A program made the position numbers and the translations under genes. This document shows, one piece after another, positions 10,543 to 18,775 of a stretch of DNA of 64,000 bases (position 1 is the stretch's first letter; each line of letters opens with the position of its first letter). The notes beneath the pieces were generated by a model. It did no database searches. It worked only from the letters and a program-made list of their open reading frames with translations, and was not told the DNA's origin. This stretch comes from UBA6115 sp050952935 (lineage in GTDB: Bacteria; Bacillota; Clostridia; Christensenellales; Aristaeellaceae), in assembly GCA_050952935.1 (NCBI GenBank), contig JBMNLS010000001.1, forward strand, positions 1,426,001 through 1,490,000. Reading direction: 5' to 3'.

Positions 10543-11346
10543 ATGAAACGGTGCCTGACACTCGTCCTTATCCTGATGATGGCTGCCGGCTTGCTTCTCC
10601 CCGCAAACGCTGAAGAAGATAAGTCTTTGCAAGCCATTCTGGACAAGGGTAAATTCATTTTGGGCCTGGATGCAAGTTTCCCGCCCATGGGCTTTGTTGA
10701 TGCTGACACCGGGGAGATCGTCGGTTTTGATATTGATCTCGCCAAAGAAGTCTGTGCCCGCCTGGGTGTGGAACTGGTCTGTCAGCCAATCGACTGGGCA
10801 GCAAAAGAAATGGAGCTTAACGCGCATCATATCGACTGTATCTGGAACGGCATGACCATCACCTCCGAGCGGCTGGAGAACATGACGATCTCCCTGCCCT
10901 ATTTGAAAAACGATCAGGTGCTGGTGACCCGCACGGCGGACGGCTTCAAAGCGCTTTCTGACCTGGCCGGGAAGAAACTGGGCATTCAGGCGGGCTCCAG
11001 CGCCAATGACGCGCTGGACGCAGCGGCTGAGTTCAAAGCCTCACTGAGTGAGGTGGTGCCCTTTGATGAAAACATGACGGCGCTGATGGACCTGAACCAG
11101 GGCGGTGTGGACGCGGTGTTGGTTGACGTGATTGTGGCCAACTATTATATGACGGTCAACAACTATGATTTCACCGTGCTGGACGAGTCCCTGGCGCCTG
11201 AGGAATACGGCATTGGTTTCCGCAAGGGTGATGTAGCCCTGTGTGAGAAGGTGAATGAAACGCTGCTGGCCATGCGCGAGGACGGGACGCTGGAAAAAAT
11301 CAGCATGGACTGGTTTGGGACGGACATCACCATCATCGGCAAATAA
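10543..11346 (+). CDS. Polar amino acid ABC transporter, substrate-binding protein
   Basis: About 267 aa with a signal peptide (MKRCLTLVLILMMAAGLLLP, then A-N-A before E-E-D). The mature part is a family 3 solute-binding protein: FILGLDASFPPMGFVD, GFDIDLAKEVCARLG, DCIWNGMTIT, the second-lobe GIQAGSSANDAL, and a C-terminal GTLEKISMDWFG. The first ATG (10537) abuts AGAGG; the one used here is 7 nt from it. First gene of a three-gene transporter; an intercistronic hairpin follows. The ligand is a polar amino acid by family; the exact one is unknown. Confidence 0.9.
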   Translation: MKRCLTLVLILMMAAGLLLPANAEEDKSLQAILDKGKFILGLDASFPPMGFVDADTGEIVGFDIDLAKEVCARLGVELVCQPIDWAAKEMELNAHHIDCIWNGMTITSERLENMTISLPYLKNDQVLVTRTADGFKALSDLAGKKLGIQAGSSANDALDAAAEFKASLSEVVPFDENMTALMDLNQGGVDAVLVDVIVANYYMTVNNYDFTVLDESLAPEEYGIGFRKGDVALCEKVNETLLAMREDGTLEKISMDWFGTDITIIGK

Positions 11347-11371
11347 GCTTTAAACATCCGACGGTAAGTAT

Positions 11372-11405
11372 GTGGGGAGCCCTTTTCCTCAAAAGGGCTC
11401 CCCAC
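11372..11405 (+). terminator. Intercistronic hairpin between binding protein and permease
   Basis: A perfect 15-bp stem (GTGGGGAGCCCTTTT, 4-nt loop, exact complement). No U-run follows, so it is more likely an mRNA-stabilising or partial-termination element that raises the binding protein over the membrane components than a full terminator. Confidence 0.7.
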
Positions 11406-11431
11406 ATCCAACTTGAAAGGTTGTTAATATC

Positions 11432-12097
11432 ATGAAATATTTGAACAACCCAGACCGCTTGGCAGGGCTGTTGGGGCAGTTGTGGCAGGGGCTGGGCGTC
11501 ACGCTGAGCCTCTTTGGCTATACGCTGTTGTTTTCCCTGCCCTTGGGGCTGCTGCTGGCGCTGATGCGCATGAGCCGGGTGAGGGCGGCGCGCTGGCCGG
11601 TACAGTTTTTTATCCTGGTGATGCGGGGAACGCCGCTGATTTTACAGGTGTTCACAGTATACTTTGTGCTGCCGATGATCTTTGGCATGGCCTTTGAACG
11701 GATGACAGCGGTGGTTATCGCCTTTGTGCTTAACTATGCCGCATATTTCGCTGAAATCTACCGGGGCGGGGTGGAGGCGGTGCCAGTGGGCCAGCGGGAG
11801 GCTGCCCATGTGCTGGGCTTCTCCCGCGGCCAGGCGTTTATGCGCATTATCCTGCCCCAGGTGCTGAAGCGCATCGTGCTGCCTGTGAGCAATGAGGTGA
11901 TTACCCTGGTGAAGGACACGGCGCTTGTGACGGCGGTGGGCATGGTTGAACTCTACCGGGTGGCCAGGAATGCCGCCAGCGCCGTGGGCACCCTGGAGCC
12001 GCTGTTTATCGCCGGGACTTTCTATCTGGCGGTGAACGCCGTAGTATCTTTTCTTTTCAACCGGGCAAATCAGTATTTTGCCTATTACCAGGGATAG
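11432..12097 (+). CDS. Polar amino acid ABC transporter, permease
   Basis: A 221-aa HisM/GlnP-type permease with about five transmembrane helices. The N-terminal LWQGLGVTLSLFGYTLLFSL and RGTPLILQVFTVYFVLP are typical of polar amino acid permeases, and the EAA loop that docks on the ATPase is seen as AAHVLGFSRGQAFMRIILPQ near residue 125. Nine nt separate it from the ATPase gene. As one permease gene is present, it probably forms a homodimer. Confidence 0.92.
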   Translation: MKYLNNPDRLAGLLGQLWQGLGVTLSLFGYTLLFSLPLGLLLALMRMSRVRAARWPVQFFILVMRGTPLILQVFTVYFVLPMIFGMAFERMTAVVIAFVLNYAAYFAEIYRGGVEAVPVGQREAAHVLGFSRGQAFMRIILPQVLKRIVLPVSNEVITLVKDTALVTAVGMVELYRVARNAASAVGTLEPLFIAGTFYLAVNAVVSFLFNRANQYFAYYQG

Positions 12098-12106
12098 AGG
12101 TCAGCG

Positions 12107-12841
12107 ATGCTAAGGGCGGAGAATGTTTGTAAACGCTTTGGGAACAACCAGGTGCTTCGCGGGGTCAGCCTCCAGGTGGACAGGGGCGAAGTGGTGGCGG
12201 TGATCGGCCCCTCCGGTTCCGGCAAAAGCACCCTGCTGCGCTGCCTGATTAACTTGGAGAAGGTGGATCAGGGCAAAATCACGGTGGGCGGTGAAACGCT
12301 GGTTGACACATCAACGGACGGCTATGCAAAGAAAGATGTTCTGCGCCGTGTTATCCTTAAAATGGGATTTGTCTTTCAAAGCTTTAATCTCTTTCCCCAC
12401 TTCACGGTGCTTAAAAACGTGACAGAAGCCCAGGAGTGTGTGCTGGGAAGGCCCAAAAAAGAGGCTGAAAAACGGGGGATGGAGGTGTTGGACAAGGTGG
12501 GTCTGCGCGATAAAACGGGGGAGTATCCCTACATGCTCTCCGGCGGCCAGCAGCAGCGGGTGGCCATCGCCAGGGCGCTGGCCATGGACCCCCAGATGCT
12601 GCTGTTTGATGAACCCACCAGCGCCCTGGACCCGCTATTAACCCAGGAGGTGCTGCGGGTCATCAGAAGCCTGGCGGAGGAAGACCGCACCATGCTGGTG
12701 GTTACCCATGAAATGGCTTTTGCCCGGGAAGTGGCTGACCGGGTGGTATATATGCAGGAAGGCGCTGTGGCAGCGGCAGGAAAGCCTGAGGAGATATTTG
12801 ATCTGCCCCAGGTGCGCGCCTTTACGAATTTTGAGGGATAG
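12107..12841 (+). CDS. glnQ: Polar amino acid ABC transporter, ATP-binding protein (GlnQ-type)
   Basis: A 244-aa ATPase of the polar amino acid uptake class. Walker A is GPSGSGKST (residues ~34-42), Q-loop FVFQSFNLFPH, signature LSGGQQQRVAIARAL, Walker B LLFDEPTSALDP and H-loop VTHEM. Insertions after residue 65 (VDTSTDGYAKKDVLRR) are longer than in the commonest GlnQ. Its 3' end overlaps the convergent MFS gene by 20 nt. Confidence 0.92.
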   Translation: MLRAENVCKRFGNNQVLRGVSLQVDRGEVVAVIGPSGSGKSTLLRCLINLEKVDQGKITVGGETLVDTSTDGYAKKDVLRRVILKMGFVFQSFNLFPHFTVLKNVTEAQECVLGRPKKEAEKRGMEVLDKVGLRDKTGEYPYMLSGGQQQRVAIARALAMDPQMLLFDEPTSALDPLLTQEVLRVIRSLAEEDRTMLVVTHEMAFAREVADRVVYMQEGAVAAAGKPEEIFDLPQVRAFTNFEG

Positions 12842-13985
12842 ACTGGTCGATCCGCTGGCTGAACCAGAAGCCGGGCAGCGCCAGCGCAAGAATCACCCAG
12901 GGGATGGCAATGAGGGAGGAAAGGCTGACCACCAGGCTGGTAAAAGGCGGCGCCAAAGCCCCACCCAGAAAGCCCGCAGCCATCAGCAGCCCGAGGGCTG
13001 CCTGAGAATTTTCCTGACCGAAGCGGGTTGGGGTGAGGTGGGCCATGGCGGGGAACAGGGGCGCGCTGCCAAGGCCCAGCAGTAGAAGCGCCGCTACCAC
13101 AAGGCCGCGGGGCAGAGGCAGCGTTAAAAGGAGTGCCGCGATGACGGAAGCGCCTCCCCCCAGCCTGATGAGCGTCTTGCTGTCCATCTTCAGCGCGATG
13201 ACCCCGGTCACAAAACGGCCGATGGTGATGCCGATGAAAAACAGGGAGGAATACATGGAGGCGGCGGAGGGTTCAAAGCCCTTGGCATCCGCCAGGTAGC
13301 TGCCGGCCCACACACCCACCAGGCTTTCAAACCCCACAAAGCAAAACAGCGCCGCCATGGCATATCCCATACCGGGCAGCCGCATCACATTTACGAGGCT
13401 GCCGGAGGTCTGCTCCTGGCCGCTATCGTGTTTTGTTTCCGCAGCGCGCCGCCAGATGGGAAGCGTCAACACCAAAAGCCACCCCAGCGTCAGCTGGATG
13501 AAGGCCACGGTGCGAAATCCCGCCGCCCAGCCACCAGCGCCGTTAAGATAGGCGCCGATGATCATCGGGCCGATGGCTGCGCCCAGGCCCCACATGCAGT
13601 GGAGCCAGTTCATGTGGATGGCCTGATAATGCCTGGCAATGAAACCGTTGATGGCGGCGTCTATGGTGCCGCTGGCAAGCCCCAAGGGGATCATCAGCAA
13701 AAACAGCGCCAGATAGGCGTTGACATAGGACAAAAGCAGCACGCTGAGGCCGGAGACAAGCACGCCCGCTGTCACCACCTTGCCGGTGCCAAAGGCCTTG
13801 ATCATGCGGCTGCTGATGAGGCTGGCGATGACCGTGCCCAGCACCATGACCATGCTGACCGGGCCCAGGGCCTCTTCCGGCTGCTCCAGAGCCAGGCGCA
13901 TCACCGGCCAGGCTGCTCCCATAATCGGATTGGGAAGGCCGAGGCTGATAAAACAAAGGTAGTTGATGACAAGCAGCGTGACCAT
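12822..13985 (-). CDS. Major facilitator superfamily transporter
   Basis: About 387 aa with 12 predicted membrane helices (for example VTLLVINYLCFISLGLPNP, YLALFLLMIPLGLASGTID, GFLGGALAPPFTSLVVSL). It resembles FucP/YfkF-like MFS carriers (HCMWGLGAAIGP, SSLFFIGITIGRFVTG). The start ATG has AAGGAGG 6 nt upstream; the longer frame does not. No substrate can be assigned. It is convergent with the amino acid ABC operon. Confidence 0.8.
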   Translation of the reverse strand: MVTLLVINYLCFISLGLPNPIMGAAWPVMRLALEQPEEALGPVSMVMVLGTVIASLISSRMIKAFGTGKVVTAGVLVSGLSVLLLSYVNAYLALFLLMIPLGLASGTIDAAINGFIARHYQAIHMNWLHCMWGLGAAIGPMIIGAYLNGAGGWAAGFRTVAFIQLTLGWLLVLTLPIWRRAAETKHDSGQEQTSGSLVNVMRLPGMGYAMAALFCFVGFESLVGVWAGSYLADAKGFEPSAASMYSSLFFIGITIGRFVTGVIALKMDSKTLIRLGGGASVIAALLLTLPLPRGLVVAALLLLGLGSAPLFPAMAHLTPTRFGQENSQAALGLLMAAGFLGGALAPPFTSLVVSLSSLIAIPWVILALALPGFWFSQRIDQSIPQNS

Positions 13986-14055
13986 AAGCGCCTCCTTTTC
14001 AAAGTGCGCCCAGTATACCGATTTCAAACAGAATAAACAAGTTATGCCCATACGC

Positions 14056-14084
14056 TTGCGCCGACGCGTTATTCTTGGTACAAT
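14056..14084 (+). promoter_or_regulatory. Promoter for yajC
   Basis: TTGCGC, exactly 17 nt, TACAAT, 38 nt upstream of the yajC start. Confidence 0.55.
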
Positions 14085-14122
14085 GCAGGAAATTTCCGTG
14101 TGTTGAAAGGATGTAACTAAAG

Positions 14123-14515
14123 ATGTTCGATTGGTTGTTCAAGCTTCCCACCGCCCTGGCTGAGGCTGCCCCCGCCGCCGCTCCCGCTGCTGAGGCAGCC
14201 GCCCAGGAGCCCACCGGTCCCGCCGCGATGATCCAGATGTTCCTGCCGATGATTCTTATCGTCGTGGTGTTTTATTTTCTGTTGATTCGCCCCCAGCGCA
14301 AAAAGGACAAAAAGGTTAAGGACATGCTGGCCAACCTGAAGGTGGGCGACCGCATCACCACCATTGGCGGCATTTACGGCACTATCCGCGGCCTGCGGGA
14401 GGACACGGTCACCCTGAGCGTGGGCAAGGACAATGTGGAAATGGTGTTTGCCCGCTGGGCCATCCGGGGGGTGGAGGAAGTTTCCATTGAAAACGAGGGT
14501 GAGCTGCTTACCTGA
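14123..14515 (+). CDS. yajC: Preprotein translocase subunit YajC
   Basis: A 130-aa accessory subunit of the SecDF-YajC complex that assists Sec export. A single transmembrane helix (FLPMILIVVVFYFLLIRPQ, residues ~40-58) is followed by the diagnostic RPQRKKDKKVKDMLANLKVGDRITTIGGIYG. The Ala/Pro-rich N-terminal tail (residues 10-33) is longer than usual. secD/secF are not adjacent; a terminator follows directly. Confidence 0.93.
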   Translation: MFDWLFKLPTALAEAAPAAAPAAEAAAQEPTGPAAMIQMFLPMILIVVVFYFLLIRPQRKKDKKVKDMLANLKVGDRITTIGGIYGTIRGLREDTVTLSVGKDNVEMVFARWAIRGVEEVSIENEGELLT

Positions 14516-14536
14516 CCGGTAAATGCGGCACTTTTT

Positions 14537-14565
14537 GCGCCCGGGTATGCCCTGGGCGCTTTTTT
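14537..14565 (+). terminator. Rho-independent terminator after yajC
   Basis: Stem GCGCCCGGG / CCCTGGGCGC (one mismatch) around TATG, followed by six T. Confidence 0.75.
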
Positions 14566-14580
14566 GATAGGAGGCAGGTT

Positions 14581-15885
14581 ATGAATAGAGTAGATGGACG
14601 CGCATTTGAGGAACTGCGCCCCACCAGGATCACTCCGGGCTTTGTAAGCAGCGCCGCGGGCAGCTGCCTGATGGAAACCGGGGGTACCCGGATCATTGTG
14701 ACAGCGTCGGTGGAGCCGGGGGTGCCGCCTTTTTTAAGGGGCAAAGGCCAGGGCTGGCTGACCGCGGAATATGCGATGCTGCCCGCTTCCACCGGCAGGC
14801 GCAAGCAGCGGGACGGCATCAGGAAAGACAGCAGAGGCGTGGAGATCAGCCGGCTCATTGGCCGCAGCCTGCGTCAAGCGGTGGATTTGGGGCGCCTGGG
14901 GGAATACACCATCACTATTGACTGTGATGTGCTGGAGGCGGATGGGGGGACCAGAACAGCGGCGATCACCGGCGGCTTTGTGGCGCTTTGCCTGGCGGTG
15001 GATGGGATGATCAAAAAGGGCATGTTGAAGGAGTCGCCCATTCATCACCAGGTGGCGGCGGTAAGCTGTGGGGTGGTGAAGGGCCAGGCACTGCTTGACC
15101 TGTGCTACGTTGAGGACAGCCAGGCGGAGGCGGACATGAACTTTGTCCTGAACGAGGCGGGGGACATCATTGAAATTCAGGGTACCGGGGAGGGAAAGGC
15201 CTTTCCTGAAAGTGCGTTGTATGAGATGTTGGCCATGGCCAAGGCCGGAATCAGCCGGCTGATGGCGGCCCAGCGGCAGGCGCTGGGGGAAGCGGATGAT
15301 GTGGTGATGCAGCCTCAGACTCTGGTGCTGGCAAGCGGCAACGCCCACAAGATCCGGGAATTGACCCGGATCCTGGGCCCGCGTTTCCATATCATCAGCA
15401 TGAAAGAAGCCGGTTTTGAAGGGGACATTGAGGAGACGGGGGAAACCTTTGCGGACAATGCCCGCATCAAGGCGGAGGCGGTGCGGGACGCCACAGGCTT
15501 CCTGACGCTGGCGGATGACAGTGGGCTTGAGGTGATGGCGCTTGGGGGCGCACCAGGGGTACATTCCGCCCGCTATGCCGGGCATCACGGGGATGACGGA
15601 GCCAATAATGACCTGCTGCTGCAAAATCTATCGGGCAAGGATGACCGCCGAGCCCAGTTTGTGAGCGTTTTGGCGTTGGCCTCCCCCTTTGGTCCAACAA
15701 GATTATTTGAAGGTATCTGCCCGGGAATCATCATAGACACTCCCCGGGGGGAGGGTGGCTTTGGCTACGATCCCTTGTTTTTGTATGAAAGTGGCCACAC
15801 CTTTGCCCAGATGGAAGAAGATGAAAAGAACCAGGTGAGCCACAGGGCCCGGGCACTGGCCAAATTAAAGGAAGCATTGGGATGA
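14581..15885 (+). CDS. rph: Bifunctional RNase PH / XTP-dITP pyrophosphatase (RdgB) fusion
   Basis: One 434-aa frame joins two enzymes. Residues 1-240 are RNase PH, a phosphorolytic 3'-5' exoribonuclease that trims tRNA: GSCLMETGGTRIIVTASVEP, GWLTAEYAMLPASTGRR, the RLIGRSLRQAVDL motif and DCDVLEADGGTRTAAITG. Residues 246-434 are RdgB/HAM1, which hydrolyses dITP and XTP: LASGNAHKIRELT (substrate Lys), the Glu-rich ETGETFADNA, ADDSGLEV (catalytic Asp), GFGYDPLF and SHRARAL. AGGAGG precedes the ATG. Such fusions occur in other Bacillota, where the two genes are otherwise neighbours. No frameshift is seen at the junction. Confidence 0.93.
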   Translation: MNRVDGRAFEELRPTRITPGFVSSAAGSCLMETGGTRIIVTASVEPGVPPFLRGKGQGWLTAEYAMLPASTGRRKQRDGIRKDSRGVEISRLIGRSLRQAVDLGRLGEYTITIDCDVLEADGGTRTAAITGGFVALCLAVDGMIKKGMLKESPIHHQVAAVSCGVVKGQALLDLCYVEDSQAEADMNFVLNEAGDIIEIQGTGEGKAFPESALYEMLAMAKAGISRLMAAQRQALGEADDVVMQPQTLVLASGNAHKIRELTRILGPRFHIISMKEAGFEGDIEETGETFADNARIKAEAVRDATGFLTLADDSGLEVMALGGAPGVHSARYAGHHGDDGANNDLLLQNLSGKDDRRAQFVSVLALASPFGPTRLFEGICPGIIIDTPRGEGGFGYDPLFLYESGHTFAQMEEDEKNQVSHRARALAKLKEALG

Positions 15886-16349
15886 AGCTGCTGGTGTTCA
15901 GCGATTCCCACGGGAAGGCCGGGGAGGTATCCCGGATGATGCGAAAGGCGGAGGTGGGCGGCAAACCGGATATGGTGCTTTTCGCGGGGGATGGGGTGTA
16001 TGACGCCTTGGACCTGCGCTATGAAGGCTATCTGGTGCGGGCGGTCAGGGGCAACTGTGACCTGGGGGCGCCGCCCGACATCCGGGAGGAGATGACCCTG
16101 ACGCTAAACAGCGTTACCCTTTATCTTTGCCACGGACACCGCTTGCAGGTAAAGCAGGGGTTGGGGTTCCTTTGCGTGAGGGCTGAGGAAGTGGGCGCAA
16201 GGCTTGCCATTTTCGGCCATACCCATCATCAGACGCTGGAAGCCCGGAACGGTATCCTGCTGTTAAACCCCGGCACGCTTCGGAACGGCGAATACGTGCT
16301 TGTCACCCTGTCGGATGAAGGCGCCATCAACTGTCAGCTTTTCGGATGA
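15882..16349 (+). CDS. YfcE/MJ0936-type metallophosphoesterase
   Basis: A 155-aa phosphodiesterase-fold protein starting at an ATG that overlaps the previous stop (ATGA). The dimetal motifs are complete: SDSHGK, GDGVYD, GNCDLG, CHGH and GHTHHQ, ending with the usual NPGTLR. The rph/rdgB-phosphoesterase order is common in Bacillota. Small YfcE proteins hydrolyse artificial phosphodiesters; the physiological substrate is unknown. Confidence 0.88.
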   Translation: MKLLVFSDSHGKAGEVSRMMRKAEVGGKPDMVLFAGDGVYDALDLRYEGYLVRAVRGNCDLGAPPDIREEMTLTLNSVTLYLCHGHRLQVKQGLGFLCVRAEEVGARLAIFGHTHHQTLEARNGILLLNPGTLRNGEYVLVTLSDEGAINCQLFG

Positions 16350-16353
16350 GTTT

Positions 16354-17901
16354 TCACCCGTTTAACACCACATTGGCCAGCCCCAGTGGCAGCTCATCAT
16401 GGGAGATGATGAGGGCGATGCGCTCCTCGCGGTCTTCATTGATGCGGCGGTAAATGGTGTCGGCGGAATCCTGATCAATGTTGCTGCAAATTTCGTCCAG
16501 CACCAGCATATCCTGATGAGTCATCAGGGCGCGGGCAAGGGCGATTTTTTGTTTTTCACCGCCGGAGAGGTTGGCGCCGCCTTCAAGGATATCGCTGTCC
16601 AGGGTTTTTGTGTTAAAAAGAGTGGCCAGGATGGGCTCCTGTAGAAGCCAGGCTTCAGCCTCTGGCGTATGTTGTTTGTTAAAGAAAAGGTTGTCCCGAA
16701 GGCTGCCCTTGATGATGGCCACATTTTGAGAGAGGTATTCGGCATGCTTTCGAATGGCGGTGCTGTGGATTTCAGCGATGGGAAGCGCGTTGTAGGAAAT
16801 GCCCTCAACGGGCCTGAATCCAAAGAGCGCCTTAGCGAAGGTGCTTTTGCCGCTGCCGCTGGCCCCCTTGATCCATGCGATGTCTCCTTTTTTTAGGGAA
16901 GCGACGGCGGAAAAGGGCAGGGTTTTGCCGGGAACGGATAAGCCGTTTACATTCAGATCAAGACGATTGATGCCCGCTAATTCCTGGCTGCCTGTTTTTT
17001 CGACCCGGCCAAGGAGGCTTTTTTGGAAGTCCAGGGCTACGTCAAAATTGCTTCGGCTGAGGTTCACCCGGGTGAGGACGCTGACGCTGTCAAAATACAA
17101 GGGCAGCAGCATGGTAAAAAGGATCAGGGAATAGGGGCTGGCCGCCTGCAGGGTGAAAAGATAGACCATGTAGATGAGGGCAAGGCTGCGGGCCGTGTCA
17201 TTCAAAGCCCGGAAGATGAGGGAGATGGACTGGGCAAACTCATTGATCCTTGCCATGCTGCCATAGATCTGCTCAAGCATGGGTTCCAGGGATTGAATAA
17301 AGGGCGCGTGGCTGGGGGATTGCTTCAGATAGTCGATCTGCTGAAGGCGGGAGATGATGGCCTGAAAGCCCTCGCTGGTATCCTGCTGCATGGACTGGCT
17401 GCGTCTGGCAAGAGAACGGTTCAGGAGCTTATAGCCGAAATAGTTAAGCGGTACCATGATTAATAAAATCAGGGCCACCAGTGGGCTCATGATGGCGATG
17501 AGGGTGAGAGATACTGCCATTACAAAGAGACTTGACCAAATCTGGATGTTATCCCCGGTCATGAATTGATAGATGCTGTTGACCGACATGGCTGCTTTTT
17601 CAAAGAGGCTGACCGGGCCTTCTGCAATGAGGGCATCATAGTCCATGTTCAGGATGCTCTGTGTCATGCTGCGCATGTTCTGCTTGTTGTATTCCTTGGC
17701 GAAGCGCTCCCGGTACAGGGTGAAAAGAACGCTTAGGGCATGGGAGAGCAATATTATGCCCAGAATCAGCAGGATGCGCTGGGGGCTCAGGCCCGCCCTT
17801 TCCCTTCCCCAGAGTTGGAGAAAAAGCGGCGGAATCAGGGCGGCAAGGCTTCCTATGATGGCCACCAGCAGCATGGTGGCAAAAAACTTTTTGTATTTCA
17901 T
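16354..17901 (-). CDS. ABC transporter, fused permease and ATPase
   Basis: A 515-aa half-transporter. Residues 1-290 form a type IV exporter membrane domain with about five or six helices (VAIIGSLAALIPPLFLQLWG, IWSSLFVMAVSLTLIAIMSPLVALILLI). The ATPase has Walker A GASGSGKST near residue 335, signature LSGGEKQKIALARAL, Walker B MLVLDEICSNID and H-loop ISHDE. Several positions are unusual: EICSN replaces the common EPTS/EATS. It starts within the stop of the HTH regulator gene (4-nt overlap), so it is probably that regulator's target. It is shorter than typical exporters (about 570-600 aa). Substrate unknown. Confidence 0.82.
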   Translation of the reverse strand: MKYKKFFATMLLVAIIGSLAALIPPLFLQLWGRERAGLSPQRILLILGIILLSHALSVLFTLYRERFAKEYNKQNMRSMTQSILNMDYDALIAEGPVSLFEKAAMSVNSIYQFMTGDNIQIWSSLFVMAVSLTLIAIMSPLVALILLIMVPLNYFGYKLLNRSLARRSQSMQQDTSEGFQAIISRLQQIDYLKQSPSHAPFIQSLEPMLEQIYGSMARINEFAQSISLIFRALNDTARSLALIYMVYLFTLQAASPYSLILFTMLLPLYFDSVSVLTRVNLSRSNFDVALDFQKSLLGRVEKTGSQELAGINRLDLNVNGLSVPGKTLPFSAVASLKKGDIAWIKGASGSGKSTFAKALFGFRPVEGISYNALPIAEIHSTAIRKHAEYLSQNVAIIKGSLRDNLFFNKQHTPEAEAWLLQEPILATLFNTKTLDSDILEGGANLSGGEKQKIALARALMTHQDMLVLDEICSNIDQDSADTIYRRINEDREERIALIISHDELPLGLANVVLNG

Positions 17902-18683
17902 AACACCTCCCGGGAAATCATCTGAATGACCTCGGCGATCACCGGCTTGTTGGCTTCAAAGAGGGCGCCCTTTCCGGGCTTTGATGACAGAGCCAGGTTG
18001 ACCAGGCGGGCTTCCACCAACCTGGTGATATGATGGTTGATGGTGGATAGGGTCAGGCTTACCTTTTCTGCCAGCTGGGTGGCGGAGAGGGGCTCTTTTA
18101 TCAGCGCGCGCACCATCTCCAGGCGGGACTGATCGGCCAGGGCTTTGAAGATCTGCAGCAAATCCCCCTCTTTCCAGGCGGCATAGGCATTTAGGTTGAT
18201 ATCTTCACCAACGCTCAAAAATACTCCAGTGTCGCTGAGAAAATGCATGCGGATATCTTTGGGCGCGCTGGCGCTGATATGCAGGTGCAGGGGGCTGTCA
18301 GAGAGGCTGATGCCAATAAGGCGGCTAATAAGGGCCGGGCTTTGCAGCGCGGCTTTCATGGCGGCTGCCTTTTGGCTGTCAACCGGTTGGGGCAGGGCGA
18401 TGGCGCGCCGTTCTATCCAAAAGGCGGAGGGAAGGCACAAAAAGCGAATAGCGGCTTCTTTGGCCACCTCATCATCCAGCGCCAAAACACGGCTGATCGC
18501 ATCCCCGTTGCCAGGGTAGAAGGCCAGAAGATAATCCTCCCGGCTGTCCATCAGGGCTTCATAAGGCAAACAGTTGACTGCTGCCCAGCTGCTGAACCCT
18601 AAAAACAGCTCCTTTAATTGTGGGGATGTCATCAGGGGGTGCTGTTTTGCCTGAAGGAGCGAGATTTCATAGAGCTCAAACAT
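17898..18683 (-). CDS. ArsR-type winged-helix regulator with an N-terminal extension
   Basis: About 261 aa. The last 85 residues are an ArsR-like winged helix: LLQIFKALADQSRLEMVRALIKEPLSATQLAEKVSLTLSTINHHITRLVEARLVNLA. The first ~170 residues are a domain of unknown function that resembles the N-terminal part of DUF5937-like ArsR proteins. The start used has AAAGG 10 nt upstream; the alternative ATG at 18707 lies inside the -10 element and can be excluded. It is co-transcribed with the ABC exporter and presumably controls it. Confidence 0.75.
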   Translation of the reverse strand: MFELYEISLLQAKQHPLMTSPQLKELFLGFSSWAAVNCLPYEALMDSREDYLLAFYPGNGDAISRVLALDDEVAKEAAIRFLCLPSAFWIERRAIALPQPVDSQKAAAMKAALQSPALISRLIGISLSDSPLHLHISASAPKDIRMHFLSDTGVFLSVGEDINLNAYAAWKEGDLLQIFKALADQSRLEMVRALIKEPLSATQLAEKVSLTLSTINHHITRLVEARLVNLALSSKPGKGALFEANKPVIAEVIQMISREVL

Positions 18684-18705
18684 AATATCACAACCTTTCA
18701 TATAC

Positions 18706-18734
18706 ATGACATCTTGGGATTAATTCTTTGTCAA
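18706..18734 (-). promoter_or_regulatory. Promoter of the ArsR-ABC exporter unit
   Basis: The minus strand reads TTGACA, 17 nt, TGTCAT, placing transcription start about 15 nt before the ATG. Confidence 0.55.
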
Positions 18735-18760
18735 GCATGAAATTAAAGATGGAATATCCA

Positions 18761-18775
18761 TTATGAAAAAAATCT
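18761..18775. repeat. Left copy of the 15-bp direct repeat flanking the IS30 element
   Basis: TTATGAAAAAAATCT, identical to 20024-20038 and directly abutting the inverted repeat. It is interpreted as a target site duplication. Confidence 0.75.
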
